Below are positions 15,239-25,283 of a DNA stretch of 64,000 bases, one piece after another; within the stretch, counting starts at the first letter, position 1; each line of letters starts with the position of its first letter. The notes under the pieces are model-generated. The model searched no databases and was not told the origin of the DNA. It was given only the letters and a program-made list of their open reading frames with translations. Origin of the DNA: Tunicatimonas pelagia (GTDB lineage: Bacteria > Bacteroidota > Bacteroidia > Cytophagales > Cyclobacteriaceae); NCBI RefSeq assembly GCF_030506325.1, contig NZ_CP120683.1, forward strand, positions 2,604,001 to 2,668,000, in the 5' to 3' direction. A program made the position numbers and the translations under genes.

Positions 15239-15327
15239 AAGATTAGATTGAAAGTAAATCCAAAACTAGAAATTTGTGCGCGATTTTCCGGTCATCTGTC
15301 ATAATTTTGGGAAGATTTCAGTCCGAG

Positions 15328-15508
15328 AGTGTTATAGTGCTTTAGTGCGTAGTGTTACCGTGTTAATGTATTCAAGTACTTTCAATAGTTTCACATTTGA
15401 GCTACATAAACATTTAGTGGCTATTCCATAGTGGCTATTCCGAAGTAAACTGAACACTATGACACTTCGCACAATAACACATAAACACTGTAATACCATA
15501 ACACTTAC
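15328..15508. repeat. GTGTTATAGTG-type inverted intergenic repeat, copy 2
   Basis: The left arm (agtgttatagtgctttagtg onward) and right arm (...cacttcgcacaataacac...) are imperfect reverse complements of each other, with about 80 bp between them. It lies in the divergent promoter region between purB and the oxidoreductase gene and ends directly at the GTG start of the latter, so it may affect that gene's translation start or leader. Confidence 0.75.
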
Positions 15509-15513
15509 CAATT

Positions 15514-16692
15514 GTGAAGTTTAATATTTTCTCAAAGTCCAAGAGTAAAGAAGAACCAGAAGTGAATACACCGACAAAGAAGTCCCGTTCACAAGAGTTA
15601 GCCGTTAAAGAAATTATTCGAGAAACTTCAGATGCTGTTACTATCGTATTTGACCAGCCTGACTTGATTTATAAGCCAGGACAATTTCTTACGCTCATAC
15701 TAGATATTAATGGCGAAGAAGTACGACGCTCGTACTCGCTATCTACCTCGCCTTCTACCGACGAGTACCCAGCCGTTACGGTAAAGCGAGTTGCTTCCGG
15801 CAAGGCATCTAATTACTTAAACAATACTTTGCAGCCGGGCAGTACCATTAAAGTACAAGCCCCCGCTGGTACGTTTACTACGGAACCAGATCCCAGCCAA
15901 TCGCGGCATTTGGTCATGTTCGGGGGCGGAAGCGGCATTACCCCGCTAATGTCGCTAATAAAATCGGTACTGGAGAAGGAGCCTATGTCTAAAGTATCGC
16001 TGATCTACGCGAACCGCGATAAAGAGGCCATCATCTTTCGGGAGCATCTACATCAGTTGGAGAGCCGAATGCCCGAGCGATTTCACTTGGCGCACGTCTT
16101 AGAAAATATGAACTCCGAATTTACTAGCCACGGCGGACTGATTACTCCAGAGCGGGTGCCGGAACTATTGGCTGATTTACCTTTTTCTGAGGATAAGACC
16201 GAATACTTTATGTGTGGCCCCCAGGGAATGATGGAAAACGTGCAACAAGCCCTGAACGAACTTGACGTACCGCCTTCTTTAATTCACAAAGAGAGCTTTG
16301 TAGCTGCTACCCCGGCGAAAAAAGAAGAGACTGCCGCCGAAACATCATCGCCTTCCGCCACTTGGGATACTGAAACTACCGTAGGTGCGCTAGGCAATGA
16401 TAAGATTCCCGTTACGGAAACCCACGAAGTAACCATTATCTTTGAGGGTGAAACGCATCGCTTTGCGGTAGACCCGGACAGCACTATTTTGGAAACAGCG
16501 ATTGCGCTGGACATCGATTTACCCTATTCTTGCCAGAGCGGTATTTGTACCGCCTGCATGGGCAAATGCATCTCGGGCCGCATGAAACTAGATGAAACTG
16601 ACGCCCTCACCGAAGATGACCTGAAGGAAGGCTACGTACTCACCTGCGTAGGGCACCCTCTTACCTCTGATGTGACTATTGAAATTGATTAA
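15514..16692 (+). CDS. Ferredoxin:NAD(P)H oxidoreductase with C-terminal 2Fe-2S domain (PaaE/Hmp-like)
   Basis: 392 residues from a GTG start at 15514. The FAD-binding domain has RSYS at 72-75, and the NAD(P)-binding domain has GGGSGITP at 137-144 and MCGPQGMM. A linker of ~50 residues leads to a plant-type ferredoxin domain with cluster ligands Cys340, Cys345, Cys348 and Cys378. This order (FAD, NAD, 2Fe-2S) is that of PaaE-like reductases, which pass electrons from NAD(P)H to an oxygenase or other acceptor. No oxygenase is nearby, so the partner is unknown. An inverted repeat directly abuts the start. Confidence 0.92.
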   Translation: MKFNIFSKSKSKEEPEVNTPTKKSRSQELAVKEIIRETSDAVTIVFDQPDLIYKPGQFLTLILDINGEEVRRSYSLSTSPSTDEYPAVTVKRVASGKASNYLNNTLQPGSTIKVQAPAGTFTTEPDPSQSRHLVMFGGGSGITPLMSLIKSVLEKEPMSKVSLIYANRDKEAIIFREHLHQLESRMPERFHLAHVLENMNSEFTSHGGLITPERVPELLADLPFSEDKTEYFMCGPQGMMENVQQALNELDVPPSLIHKESFVAATPAKKEETAAETSSPSATWDTETTVGALGNDKIPVTETHEVTIIFEGETHRFAVDPDSTILETAIALDIDLPYSCQSGICTACMGKCISGRMKLDETDALTEDDLKEGYVLTCVGHPLTSDVTIEID

Positions 16693-16790
16693 ATTGGTTT
16701 CAGGTTTCAAAGTTTAGTGAATACTCACGTCTTCAACCTTTAACTTTCTAAACTTAAAACCTGTAACTTGCAACTGTTCAAACCCCTAAA
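16693..16790. repeat. AGGTTTCAGGTT-type intergenic repeat, copy A
   Basis: Between two plus-strand genes, the left part (ttggtttcaggtttcaaag) and right part (aaacttaaaacctgtaactt) form an imperfect inverted repeat. The same wording recurs at 18546-18640 and 56150-56215. There is no T-run, so it is reported as a repeat family rather than a terminator. Confidence 0.6.
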
Positions 16791-16817
16791 ACCTATATCC
16801 CAATCCCCAGAAATAAT

Positions 16818-18545
16818 ATGAACACCGACAATATAGCTATCCCGGAAAAGAAAGATAGAACACTATTACCGAATGATTTTACCGTAACTTCTTGGGAGGC
16901 ACTTAAGCCTTATTATGACAACCTGCTGGAACGTGAGATCAAATCTGCCGCTGACCTTCAGCAGTGGTTTCAGGACCGTAGCGAGCTGGAGGCGGTTATC
17001 TCGGAAGATTTAGCTTGGCGTTACATTAAAATGACGTGCGATACTACCGATAACCAGCTCCGAGAAAGCTACACCGAGTTTGTTACCCAAATCCAACCTA
17101 AGATTTCCCCGGTAAGTAACGAGCTAAATAAAAAAGCCTTGGCGAGTCCGTACTTGGATGAGCTAAAAAACCTGGGAGGTTACCCAATACTGATTCGGGA
17201 ACTGGAAAAAGATGCTCAGATTTTCCGGGAAGAGAATATTCCGCTGCAAACCAAAGCCCAGAACGAAGCGCAGAATTTTGGAAAAATCTCCGGAGCCATG
17301 ACGGTTAAGGTCAATAAGCAGGAAGTAACCCTGCAACAAGCCGCTAACCAGCTACAATCTACTGACCGCAAGGTGCGAAAGAAAGCCTACAAGAAAATTA
17401 CCAAGCGCCGCCTGGAAGATAAAGACCCGCTGAACGCCTTGTTCACCAAACTCATTAGCCTACGCGACAAAATTGGTAAAAATGCCGGTTTTGATAACTA
17501 CCGCGACTATAAGTTTACCGAAATGGGACGGTTTGATTATGCCCTACAAGACTGCTTGGATTTTCATAAAGCAGTAGCCGACGAGGTAGTACCCATGCTT
17601 AACGATTTAGCTAAGGGCCGTAAGCTCAAGCTAGAAGTAAAACGGCTGCGCCCCTGGGATAAAGCCGTTGACCCTGAGGGAAATCATCCCCTCAAGCCAT
17701 TCTCAACCGGTAAAGAGCTTACTCAGAAAACGATTGAAGCCTTCGGTAGCTTAGACCCTTATTTGGGAGAGTGTATTGCAGTTATGCGCGAGATGGGTCA
17801 TTTGGATTTAGAATCGCGCAAGGGAAAAGCCCCCGGTGGTTACAACTATCCATTATCCGAAACTGGCGTACCGTTTATTTTTATGAACGCTACCTCCAAC
17901 TTGCGCGATATGGTCACCATGATGCACGAAGGTGGGCACGCGGTGCATTCGTTCTTAACTCGCGATTTGGAGCTTACCAATTTCCAGCATACTCCTTCTG
18001 AAGTGGCAGAGCTGGCTTCTATGGCGATGGAATTGATTTCGATGGATTATTGGCATCTGTTTTTCGAAGATGAAGAAGATTTGAAGCGGGCTAAACGAGA
18101 GCATCTGGAACAAATTATTGAAACATTACCCTGGGTAGCTACCATCGATAAATTTCAGCATTGGGTGTACGAAAACCCAGATCATAATTTAAAGCAGAGA
18201 ATGGTGGCGTGGAACCGAATATTTGATACCTTCTCGGATAATATTACCGACTGGAGTGGACTGGAAGAAGCTAAAAATCATCTATGGCAAAAACAGCTTC
18301 ACCTGTACGAAGTACCGTTCTACTACATTGAGTACGGCTTTGCCCAGCTAGGGGCTATTGCGGTTTGGAAAAACTACCGAGATGATCCGAAGAAAGGATT
18401 GGAAGGTTATAAAAACGCGCTGAAGCTAGGCTACACCAAAACAATTCCCGAAGTGTACGAAGCGGCTAATATCAAATTTGACTTTAGTCCAACCTACATT
18501 AAATCACTGATGAACTTTGTGCGGGAAGAGCTGGATAAGATATGA
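16818..18545 (+). CDS. M3 family oligoendopeptidase (zinc metallopeptidase)
   Basis: 575 residues. The gluzincin motif HEGGH is at 370-374 in MMHEGGHAVHSF, with the family's downstream glutamate helix (SEVAELASMAMELI) supplying the third zinc ligand. There is no signal peptide, so the enzyme is expected in the cytoplasm, degrading oligopeptides as PepF/thimet-type enzymes do. Length and the all-alpha N-terminal region fit the PepF branch. It is alone on this strand, between two copies of an intergenic repeat. Confidence 0.94.
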   Translation: MNTDNIAIPEKKDRTLLPNDFTVTSWEALKPYYDNLLEREIKSAADLQQWFQDRSELEAVISEDLAWRYIKMTCDTTDNQLRESYTEFVTQIQPKISPVSNELNKKALASPYLDELKNLGGYPILIRELEKDAQIFREENIPLQTKAQNEAQNFGKISGAMTVKVNKQEVTLQQAANQLQSTDRKVRKKAYKKITKRRLEDKDPLNALFTKLISLRDKIGKNAGFDNYRDYKFTEMGRFDYALQDCLDFHKAVADEVVPMLNDLAKGRKLKLEVKRLRPWDKAVDPEGNHPLKPFSTGKELTQKTIEAFGSLDPYLGECIAVMREMGHLDLESRKGKAPGGYNYPLSETGVPFIFMNATSNLRDMVTMMHEGGHAVHSFLTRDLELTNFQHTPSEVAELASMAMELISMDYWHLFFEDEEDLKRAKREHLEQIIETLPWVATIDKFQHWVYENPDHNLKQRMVAWNRIFDTFSDNITDWSGLEEAKNHLWQKQLHLYEVPFYYIEYGFAQLGAIAVWKNYRDDPKKGLEGYKNALKLGYTKTIPEVYEAANIKFDFSPTYIKSLMNFVREELDKI

Positions 18546-18634
18546 GCAAGGTTTCTGAGTTACAGGTTTTAAGTTAGAACACACTGATTCTTCAAACCGC
18601 GCGGCGGTCGCCTGTAACTTGCTAAACCGGTAAC
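18546..18634. repeat. AGGTTTCAGGTT-type intergenic repeat, copy B
   Basis: Between convergent genes. It contains gagttacaggttttaagtta and the inverted cgcctgtaacttgctaaac, as in the copies at 16693 and 56150. It also contains actgattcttcaaaccgcg (18583-18601), an exact 19-bp match to 13778-13796. Confidence 0.6.
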
Positions 18635-18997
18635 TTAATCATAGTTGGTTATTGCTTCTACAATACGTGCCTTATCTACCGGTTTAGAGAAATAGGCATC
18701 AAAGCCCTGATGCAGAAACTTTTCCCGGTCGCCGGGGTTGGCGTAGGAGGTGACGGCAAATACCGGAGTACTTTGGTAAGCGGGCATTTCTTTTAGCTTC
18801 TGCATGGTTTGCACCCCGTCCATCTTTCCCTGACCCAAATTAATATCCATCAGTATAAGATCATACTGTTGCTTTTGTATTTGATTCAAGCACTTTTCTC
18901 CGTCAACCACTACCACTATTTCAAACTGATCCTCTAACAACTTTGTGAGAACGAAGGCATTTATTCTATCATCTTCTACGTACAGTATCTTTTTCAT
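18635..18997 (-). CDS. Single-domain response regulator (CheY-like)
   Basis: 120 residues, only a receiver domain. The acidic pocket is Asp9/Asp10, the phosphoacceptor is Asp51 (LILMDINL), and the switch and dimer-face residues are Thr83 and Lys105 (SKP). It overlaps the histidine kinase stop by 4 bp, so the pair is translationally coupled and the kinase is its likely partner. With no output domain it must act by binding a protein or by relaying phosphate. Confidence 0.95.
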   Translation of the reverse strand: MKKILYVEDDRINAFVLTKLLEDQFEIVVVVDGEKCLNQIQKQQYDLILMDINLGQGKMDGVQTMQKLKEMPAYQSTPVFAVTSYANPGDREKFLHQGFDAYFSKPVDKARIVEAITNYD

Positions 18998-20376
18998 ACT
19001 TCTATTTTCTCAATCTCATTTCGTAATAGCGGCAATATGATCTCAAAAGTACTACCCTTCCCCGGTACGCTTTCTACGGAGATAGTTCCCCCCAAAAGTT
19101 CACAATATTTTTGGGCAATACAAAGCCCCAAACCTGTTCCTTCAAACTCACGTCCGTGCCCGGTGCTTTCTTGAGTAAAGGGAAGAAACATCTGCGTTCT
19201 AAATTTAGGCGAAATACCCCGCCCCATGTCTTTCACTTTAATGAATAAAGCATCTTCTTTCTTCACCCCGGTTTCTATCACTACCTCTCCCTTATCAGTA
19301 AATTTAATAGCGTTGTCTACTATGCTGATTAGTATCTGATTGAGCGCGTCTCTGTCAGCCTCACACAGAAGTGATTCTGAACACGGGGCAAAGTGTAAAT
19401 CGACACCTTTCTGACTAGCCACTGTTTGTAAGACAGCTATATTTTCTTGAATGATCGAGTGAATAGCAATGGGGGTCATTTCTATCACTGCCTTCTCGGT
19501 TTCAATGTGCGACAGACGCAAAATGCTACTCATGGTACTCATAAGACGCTCGCTACTTTGCCGTTGTATTGTGAGATACTCCTGAATGCGAGCATCTTGA
19601 ATCTCAGCCTCTAAAAGTTGATTGATCCCCAAAATACCGTTTAGCGGAGTGCGGATTTCGTGCGACATATTTGCCAAAAAGTTTGACTTGAGCCGACTCG
19701 CTTCTTCAGCTTTTTCTTTTGCAACGGCCAGCTCCTGGCTTAATACCATGTACTGCTGAGTGAAATGCTTCTGCTTTTGCAACGCTTTTTCCAGCCCTTC
19801 AGCTGACATACGAAACGACAACCTGAAACTCCAAAGTTGTAAGATAATCAACACTAATCCGGTTAGCAATGTCATATATCGTTCAGAAAATGAAATTGAT
19901 GTCATTGTCAGTGGTGCTACCGGAAGTTTAAATCCGTGATGAAATAAATACTCGCAACTTAATATGGGAAGTATGTTGAGCAGCGTGTAAACTACCGCCC
20001 AGCGACGTCCCAAAAAATAGAGTGCGTAAATAATATTGGATATCCCAAACACGTAAGAAAGGCTCTCCACCTGTTGATAGGTAATGAGCAGGGCGATATA
20101 TAGGTTGATTGTAGATAAAATAATTAAGAAGTGGCTAACGATTTCAATAGATCGGAGAAATCTAACCATCAATAAGGCTAAGATTAATAGAAAAATTATC
20201 TCATAAGATTGGAATCCCCCTACGGCGTTTTCTCGCATTACCAGAGTGAGAAGAAACACGAGTGAGATGGTAATAATGATTAGACGAAAGAGCAGAATAA
20301 TGCGGGCACGCTCAAGAACACTGGGTGCATTCTGCAATAACCTTCCTATAAACCACCTCTCTACATCATGATACAT
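18994..20376 (-). CDS. Membrane sensor histidine kinase
   Basis: 460 residues from ATG 20376; an in-frame ATG at 20418 would add 14 residues with no obvious role. About six hydrophobic segments span residues ~27-185 with little periplasmic sequence, so the signal is probably sensed in or at the membrane. A coiled coil (~195-230) leads to the HisKA domain with His239 in [10 protein letters not shown], then HATPase boxes IVDNAIKF (N), DMGRGIS (G1) and GTGLGL (G2). The kinase has no fused receiver; the next gene, overlapping by 4 bp, supplies it. The stimulus is unknown. Confidence 0.92.
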   Translation of the reverse strand: MYHDVERWFIGRLLQNAPSVLERARIILLFRLIIITISLVFLLTLVMRENAVGGFQSYEIIFLLILALLMVRFLRSIEIVSHFLIILSTINLYIALLITYQQVESLSYVFGISNIIYALYFLGRRWAVVYTLLNILPILSCEYLFHHGFKLPVAPLTMTSISFSERYMTLLTGLVLIILQLWSFRLSFRMSAEGLEKALQKQKHFTQQYMVLSQELAVAKEKAEEASRLKSNFLANMSHEIRTPLNGILGINQLLEAEIQDARIQEYLTIQRQSSERLMSTMSSILRLSHIETEKAVIEMTPIAIHSIIQENIAVLQTVASQKGVDLHFAPCSESLLCEADRDALNQILISIVDNAIKFTDKGEVVIETGVKKEDALFIKVKDMGRGISPKFRTQMFLPFTQESTGHGREFEGTGLGLCIAQKYCELLGGTISVESVPGKGSTFEIILPLLRNEIEKIEV

Positions 20377-20487
20377 AGCTCGATATGTATGGCACAAATA
20401 GTGCCTACGCAGTTCCACAAAGGAGGTATTTGTCCCCTTAGTATTTCCCAGTAATATTTATGAAAAAGTTGTACTGAAAAGGGGTGG

Positions 20488-21447
20488 CTAAGAAGAAAGT
20501 ATTTTAGAAGAAAGCTGCTTCTTAAGATGTTGAATCATCACCTCGCTCATATCGGCTAAACTGTAACGCGACTGCCACCCCCAATCTTTACGAGCCACCT
20601 GATCGTCAATACTCTCGGGCCAACTATCGGCAATCTGCTGTCGAAAATCAGGTTCGTACTCAACCTGAAAATCAGGAATATGCTGCTGAATAGAAGTCGC
20701 TATTTCAGCCGGAGTGGTGGAGAAGCCTGCTAGGTTATAGCTAGAGCGTGTGCTAATTTTATTGGCTGGTACCTGCATAATTTCTAGAGTAGCCCGCACA
20801 GCATCCGGCATAAATAGGAAGGGAAGTCGCGTATTGGGGGCAAGAAAACAGCGATAGACCTCGCCTGCCACGGCTTTGTGGTAAATAGCTACGGCATAGT
20901 CGGTAGTGCCTCCGCCCGGCAATGCCCGGTGGCCGACCAAACCTGGGTAGCGCACACTCCGCACGTCTACCTGAAATTTCTTAGCGTAATAAGCGCACAG
21001 TCGCTCTCCCGCCAACTTGGTGATACCGTACATGGTGTCAGGTGAAATGATGGTTTCCTGCGGGGTATCTATTTTGGGAGTAGTTTCTCCGAAAACCGCG
21101 ATTGAACTCGGCCAAAATATCTTGCGAATTACTCCTTCTCGCGCCAGCTCCAGCACATTCAGCAAGCCATCCATATTGATCTGCCAGGCCACTAATGGGT
21201 ATTTTTCCCCACGTGCCGAAAGTAGTGCTGCTAATAGATAAACCTCCTGTATTTGCTGTTCTTGCACAATCGCACGTAGCTGGTCAGCATTCAGCACATC
21301 TAGTTTGATAAAATTTTTCCGGTCAGATGGGGTGATATCCGAAGGAATTACCTGATCTTCACCGTAAAAATCTACCAGGGCATCCGTCAGTTCTACTCCT
21401 AATTGCCCGTTCGATCCAACCACCAGCACTTTGCCCGTGTCTGCCAT
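20488..21447 (-). CDS. tdh: L-threonine 3-dehydrogenase, SDR type
   Basis: 319 residues when started at ATG 21447. A longer frame to 21510 adds 21 residues ahead of the Rossmann motif and is unlikely. NAD-binding GSNGQLG is at 11-17, and the catalytic Ser114/Ser115 and Tyr140-x3-Lys144 fit the extended SDR fold. The C-terminal SWPESIDDQVARKDWGWQ stretch is characteristic of epimerase-like threonine dehydrogenases. The product, 2-amino-3-ketobutyrate, is the substrate of Kbl encoded 0.9 kb away on the other strand, which supports the assignment over a sugar epimerase. Confidence 0.9.
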   Translation of the reverse strand: MADTGKVLVVGSNGQLGVELTDALVDFYGEDQVIPSDITPSDRKNFIKLDVLNADQLRAIVQEQQIQEVYLLAALLSARGEKYPLVAWQINMDGLLNVLELAREGVIRKIFWPSSIAVFGETTPKIDTPQETIISPDTMYGITKLAGERLCAYYAKKFQVDVRSVRYPGLVGHRALPGGGTTDYAVAIYHKAVAGEVYRCFLAPNTRLPFLFMPDAVRATLEIMQVPANKISTRSSYNLAGFSTTPAEIATSIQQHIPDFQVEYEPDFRQQIADSWPESIDDQVARKDWGWQSRYSLADMSEVMIQHLKKQLSSKILSS

Positions 21448-21563
21448 AATATGTTGTTTCTGTATCAGTCTCCTAAATCTCCGCAAAGATAGCGAATTGC
21501 TAAAATTCATCGGCTATCCAAAGGGATAATATGGCTAACCAAACCGAGATAAAAAGAAAATAA

Positions 21564-22364
21564 ATGAATCAAGAAACTATGCATTTTATACGACTAGAAA
21601 ACCTAAATATTGAGTACAATCTGAGTGGAAATAAAGAGAATGAAACGATTTTATTTGTCCATGGACTAGGAGCCAATCTCAACCAATTTGAAAAGCAGCA
21701 CGAATATTTTAGCGACAGTTTTCAGGTTTTGTCGATTAACTTGAGAGGCCACGGAGAATCATCGTTTTCATACCAGCCCAATCAACCTGATTTTACTTTA
21801 TCAGCTATGCGTGAAGATGTGATCAAGGTGCTTGATCATCTAGCAATTGAACAGGTACATTTTGTAGGAAACTCTATGGGTGGAAACGTGGGCTACGAAT
21901 TACTGAAATCACATCCATCACGCCTGAAAACATTTACCACGTTTGGCACTACGGCTGAGCTACAAAAATCTAAACTAACCATTGTTCTGATGAGAACTAT
22001 GTACAAGTTGCTTAGCTCCCGAACTCTTGGTAGTCTGTCCAGTTCTTCGGGAAATACCGCGTACTCGAAGCAACTCATCAAGAAGATGATGTCTCAAATG
22101 GCAAAATCAACTGTGCTTGCCATCATCCCCAATATTGCAAATTTTAATTATTTAGCGGTAATCCGAAACTCAAAAGTGCCCGCCATGATTATTAAGGGGG
22201 GTAAAGATCAGGAGATCAATAAAGTGATCGGTAGTACGATTGAAGAATTTGAGCAACGAGGCAATTTCCAGCTGAGAAATATGACTGAAGCCGGGCATTT
22301 TGCTAACCTTGATAACCCCGAACAGTTTAATCAACTACTAGAAGATTTTTATAATAACCACTAG
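21564..22364 (+). CDS. Alpha/beta hydrolase
   Basis: 266 residues. The oxyanion HGLG is at 33-36, the nucleophile elbow GNSMGG puts Ser104 in place, and a late AGHFANLDNP supplies the catalytic His, with an Asp in KGGKDQEI. There is no signal peptide, so it is cytoplasmic. It is divergent from tdh and 37 bp upstream of kbl on the same strand, so it may be co-transcribed with kbl. The substrate cannot be read from the sequence, and a role in threonine catabolism is only positional. Confidence 0.88.
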   Translation: MNQETMHFIRLENLNIEYNLSGNKENETILFVHGLGANLNQFEKQHEYFSDSFQVLSINLRGHGESSFSYQPNQPDFTLSAMREDVIKVLDHLAIEQVHFVGNSMGGNVGYELLKSHPSRLKTFTTFGTTAELQKSKLTIVLMRTMYKLLSSRTLGSLSSSSGNTAYSKQLIKKMMSQMAKSTVLAIIPNIANFNYLAVIRNSKVPAMIIKGGKDQEINKVIGSTIEEFEQRGNFQLRNMTEAGHFANLDNPEQFNQLLEDFYNNH

Positions 22365-22401
22365 CAATAACAATAGCTATTAGTCTAATTATTCATCCAC
22401 T

Positions 22402-23601
22402 ATGTACGAAACACTAAAACCCGCCTTAGAAAAAGAGTTAGCTGAAATTCGAGAAGCCGGCTTGTACAAGTCCGAACGTATTATCACTACTCCGCAAGGT
22501 GCCGTTATTAAAACCGACGCGGGAGAAGAAGTTATTAACTTTTGTGCGAATAACTACCTCGGCCTTTCTTCTCATCCCCAAGTGATTGAAGCCGCCAAAC
22601 GAACCATTGACACCCACGGCTTCGGTCTGTCGTCGGTGCGCTTCATCTGTGGCACCCAGGATATTCATAAAGAACTGGAACAGAAGATTTCCGACTTTCT
22701 GGGCACGGAAGATACCATTCTCTACGCGGCGGCTTTTGACGCTAACGGCGGATTGTTTGAACCACTGCTCGGCAAAGAAGATGCGATCATCTCTGACCAA
22801 CTGAATCATGCTTCCATCATAGATGGAGTCCGTCTGTGCAAAGCCATGCGCTTCCGCTATCAGCATAATAATATGGCTGACTTAGAAAAACAGTTGCGGG
22901 AAGCAGACTCGATGGGTGCTCGTCACAAAATCATCGTTACCGATGGGGTGTTTTCTATGGATGGCACCATTGCCCAATTAGATAAAATCTGCGATCTGGC
23001 CGATCAATACCGAGCTTTGGTAATGATTGACGAATGCCACTCTACTGGGTTTATGGGCAAAACCGGGCGGGGTGTACACGAACACTGCGATGTGATGGGT
23101 CGGGTAGATATTATCACCGGAACATTGGGAAAAGCCTTAGGCGGGGCTTCCGGCGGGTTTACCGCTGCCCGCAAAGAGATTGTAGAAATGTTACGGCAAC
23201 GCTCGCGCCCCTACTTATTTTCCAACACCTTAGCTCCATCTATCGTAGGCGCATCCATTGCCGTACTCGATATGCTCTCCAGTACTACCGAACTGCGCGA
23301 TAAACTGGAAGACAACACCACCTACTTCCGCCAGAAGATGACCGAAGCCGGATTTGACATTAAACCGGGCACCCACGCTATTGTACCGATTATGCTGTAC
23401 GAAGCCCCGCTAGCCCAACAGTTTGCCGCTCGATTACTAAAGAAAGGTATCTACGTGATTGGCTTCTTCTATCCAGTAGTTCCCCAGGGGCAAGCCCGCA
23501 TCCGAGTACAAATGAGTGCCGCCCACGAACGAGCGCACCTCGATCAGGCAATTAACGCCTTTGTAGAAGTAGGAAATGAGTTGGGGGTATTGGTGGCTTA
23601 G
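22402..23601 (+). CDS. kbl: Glycine C-acetyltransferase (2-amino-3-ketobutyrate CoA ligase)
   Basis: 399 residues, a normal Kbl length. This is a PLP-dependent alpha-oxoamine synthase with the Schiff-base Lys244 in [14 protein letters not shown] and the family's DECHSTGF motif. It cleaves 2-amino-3-ketobutyrate with CoA to glycine and acetyl-CoA, the second step of threonine breakdown after Tdh, whose gene lies divergently nearby. Other family members (BioF, HemA) differ at these motifs, and the neighbourhood decides for Kbl. Confidence 0.96.
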   Translation: MYETLKPALEKELAEIREAGLYKSERIITTPQGAVIKTDAGEEVINFCANNYLGLSSHPQVIEAAKRTIDTHGFGLSSVRFICGTQDIHKELEQKISDFLGTEDTILYAAAFDANGGLFEPLLGKEDAIISDQLNHASIIDGVRLCKAMRFRYQHNNMADLEKQLREADSMGARHKIIVTDGVFSMDGTIAQLDKICDLADQYRALVMIDECHSTGFMGKTGRGVHEHCDVMGRVDIITGTLGKALGGASGGFTAARKEIVEMLRQRSRPYLFSNTLAPSIVGASIAVLDMLSSTTELRDKLEDNTTYFRQKMTEAGFDIKPGTHAIVPIMLYEAPLAQQFAARLLKKGIYVIGFFYPVVPQGQARIRVQMSAAHERAHLDQAINAFVEVGNELGVLVA

Positions 23602-23724
23602 AACTTTAGGTCAGAAGAATTATAAGGGTAAAAAGCTTACATTTCCCCTCCAGCACAGTAGGAACTATCTTTCCTATTATCTTATTTCGAGAGTAATACG
23701 AACTACCATTGTTTGATCGTTACC

Positions 23725-24645
23725 ATGTCGCGTACAACATCTAAATATTTCATGCGCTATTTATTTTGCTTATTTCTACTATCTGGACTGAGTTTATCTT
23801 TGGCTTTCGCCCAGGACGAAAAGGATAAAAAAGAGGAAGAAGAAACCGTTGAAAAACCCTTTGCTCCAGATACTTCAGATATTTTTCTGGTTGACCCGGC
23901 TACGCAGGTTCCGCTTACGGTAAACCTGGAAGCAGAAGAGGAGGAAGAGAAAGAGGAGAAAAAAGCAAAGAAGAAGAAAAAGCGAAAGAAAAACGTTTTC
24001 TACAATATTAAAACTAAGAAAGGCTTTGCCCGCTCAGCCCGGGGTGGAACCGATGTTATTGAAACATTTCACTATCTGAAGGAATTCGAAATGCCCGACC
24101 CTTACGTGCGGGATGTCTACTGGTACGATACCAAGCGTAAGCAAATTCGTACTACACACAACATCACCAAGAACAAAGCACTGATTCTGCATGGTCCCTA
24201 CAAAAAAATGACCGTTGATAACGAAATTCTGGAAGAAGGCATTTTCTACAAGGGCACTAAGCACGGTCGGTGGACGAAGTACAGCAAGAAGGACATTTTG
24301 CTCGACAAAGAGAAATACACTCGAGGCTGGCCCCGGGAGTCAGAAATCACCTACTACGACGAAGGTAAACGTACGAAACCCCAGGAAGTGATTCCGGTGG
24401 AATACGGTGAAAAAGAAGGTTACTATTTTTACTTTCACCCCAGCGGGCGTATCGCAGTGGAAGGAGAGTATCAGGAAGATCAGAAAGTAGGCATCTGGAC
24501 GGAGTTTTACGATTACGACCGTCGACCCAAGAAACAGATTAAATACACCGATGATCCTTACGACGACGAAGCCCGCCCGTACACCATGAAAGAGTGGAGC
24601 CCTGAAGGAAAAGTGGTTTACGAGCACAAGAAGGACACTAGATAA
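23725..24645 (+). CDS. Secreted protein with MORN-like (YwqK-type) repeats
   Basis: 306 residues from ATG 23725; a TTG 12 bp upstream is possible but weaker. The leader MSRTTSKYFMRYLFCLFLLSG ends at AFAQ. Residues ~75-95 are a very highly charged Glu/Lys segment (EEEEEKEEKKAKKKKKRKK). The second half carries MORN-variant repeats (HGPYKKM, KHGRWTKYS, EGYYFYFHPSGRIAVEGEY, KVGIWTEFY). In Bacteroidota such proteins are common and of unknown role, perhaps envelope-associated. It is alone between kbl and a convergent lipoprotein gene. Confidence 0.8.
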   Translation: MSRTTSKYFMRYLFCLFLLSGLSLSLAFAQDEKDKKEEEETVEKPFAPDTSDIFLVDPATQVPLTVNLEAEEEEEKEEKKAKKKKKRKKNVFYNIKTKKGFARSARGGTDVIETFHYLKEFEMPDPYVRDVYWYDTKRKQIRTTHNITKNKALILHGPYKKMTVDNEILEEGIFYKGTKHGRWTKYSKKDILLDKEKYTRGWPRESEITYYDEGKRTKPQEVIPVEYGEKEGYYFYFHPSGRIAVEGEYQEDQKVGIWTEFYDYDRRPKKQIKYTDDPYDDEARPYTMKEWSPEGKVVYEHKKDTR

Positions 24646-24689
24646 AGATCTACTTCCAAGAGTCTAAAAAAAGTTCGTCTGTCTCCTTA

Positions 24690-25166
24690 TTACTGCTTAC
24701 TAAGTAACAACTCAACCCGGGCGTCCTGACTGTTTTCTTCCTGTTCACGGCGCAGGGTAATGTTGGTGGCATTCATTTGTGAGTTGCGCGTCTGATCGCC
24801 AAACTCACAAATGAAGGTATCATGATTTTCAATCATCAGAGTAAAGACATTGACTTTGGAAAAGCCTTGATTCTCTCGGGTACGTTGCAATTGCCATCGC
24901 TCTATTCCTTGGTAAAGAGTATCATTGCGCGTGTATTCAAATCGTAGCGTATCATTATCAAAAATAAACTGACCTAGGTTCCCAGCTTCATCCACTCGAT
25001 TGTCTCCTGAGTTATCGTAAATAGATATAGCTTCGTTCACCTGCCATACTCCTTGTAGTGAGTCAACCCCTTGTGATGTATCATCGTCTTTACAAGCTGA
25101 CACTATCAGGAAAACAAGTAAAATAATCCAAAAAAAGGTATCATTCATTCGCTTGGTGCTATTCAT
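24690..25166 (-). CDS. Lipoprotein, lipocalin-like, unknown function
   Basis: 158 residues from ATG 25166, chosen because it puts the leader MNSTKRMNDTFFWIILLVFL and lipobox VSAC at the N-terminus; a start at 25241 would bury them. After the Cys comes an acidic KDDDTSQG linker and then a body beginning LQGVWQVNEAISIYD. That opening is typical of lipocalin-like small lipoproteins in Bacteroidota, with alternating beta-strand patterns. No catalytic motif is seen. It follows the glycoside hydrolase gene on the same strand. Confidence 0.75.
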   Translation of the reverse strand: MNSTKRMNDTFFWIILLVFLIVSACKDDDTSQGVDSLQGVWQVNEAISIYDNSGDNRVDEAGNLGQFIFDNDTLRFEYTRNDTLYQGIERWQLQRTRENQGFSKVNVFTLMIENHDTFICEFGDQTRNSQMNATNITLRREQEENSQDARVELLLSKQ

Positions 25167-25283
25167 ATCGTAATCTTCTTTGAATATTGTAATTACTTTC
25201 GCCGAAAGTAAGTTAACATAAAACTGAGATCTCCAGCACAAGAAATCAAAATAACCGCTCTAACATATTTTACAATTAACATC

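Noticed and set aside
20415-20428. Perfect AAAGGAGGT on the plus strand
   Set aside because: No start codon or gene follows on that strand, and the sequence lies just upstream of a minus-strand gene, so it is taken as chance.
22438-22866. Minus-strand frame of 142 codons inside kbl
   Set aside because: Antisense shadow of a conserved enzyme, with no family features.
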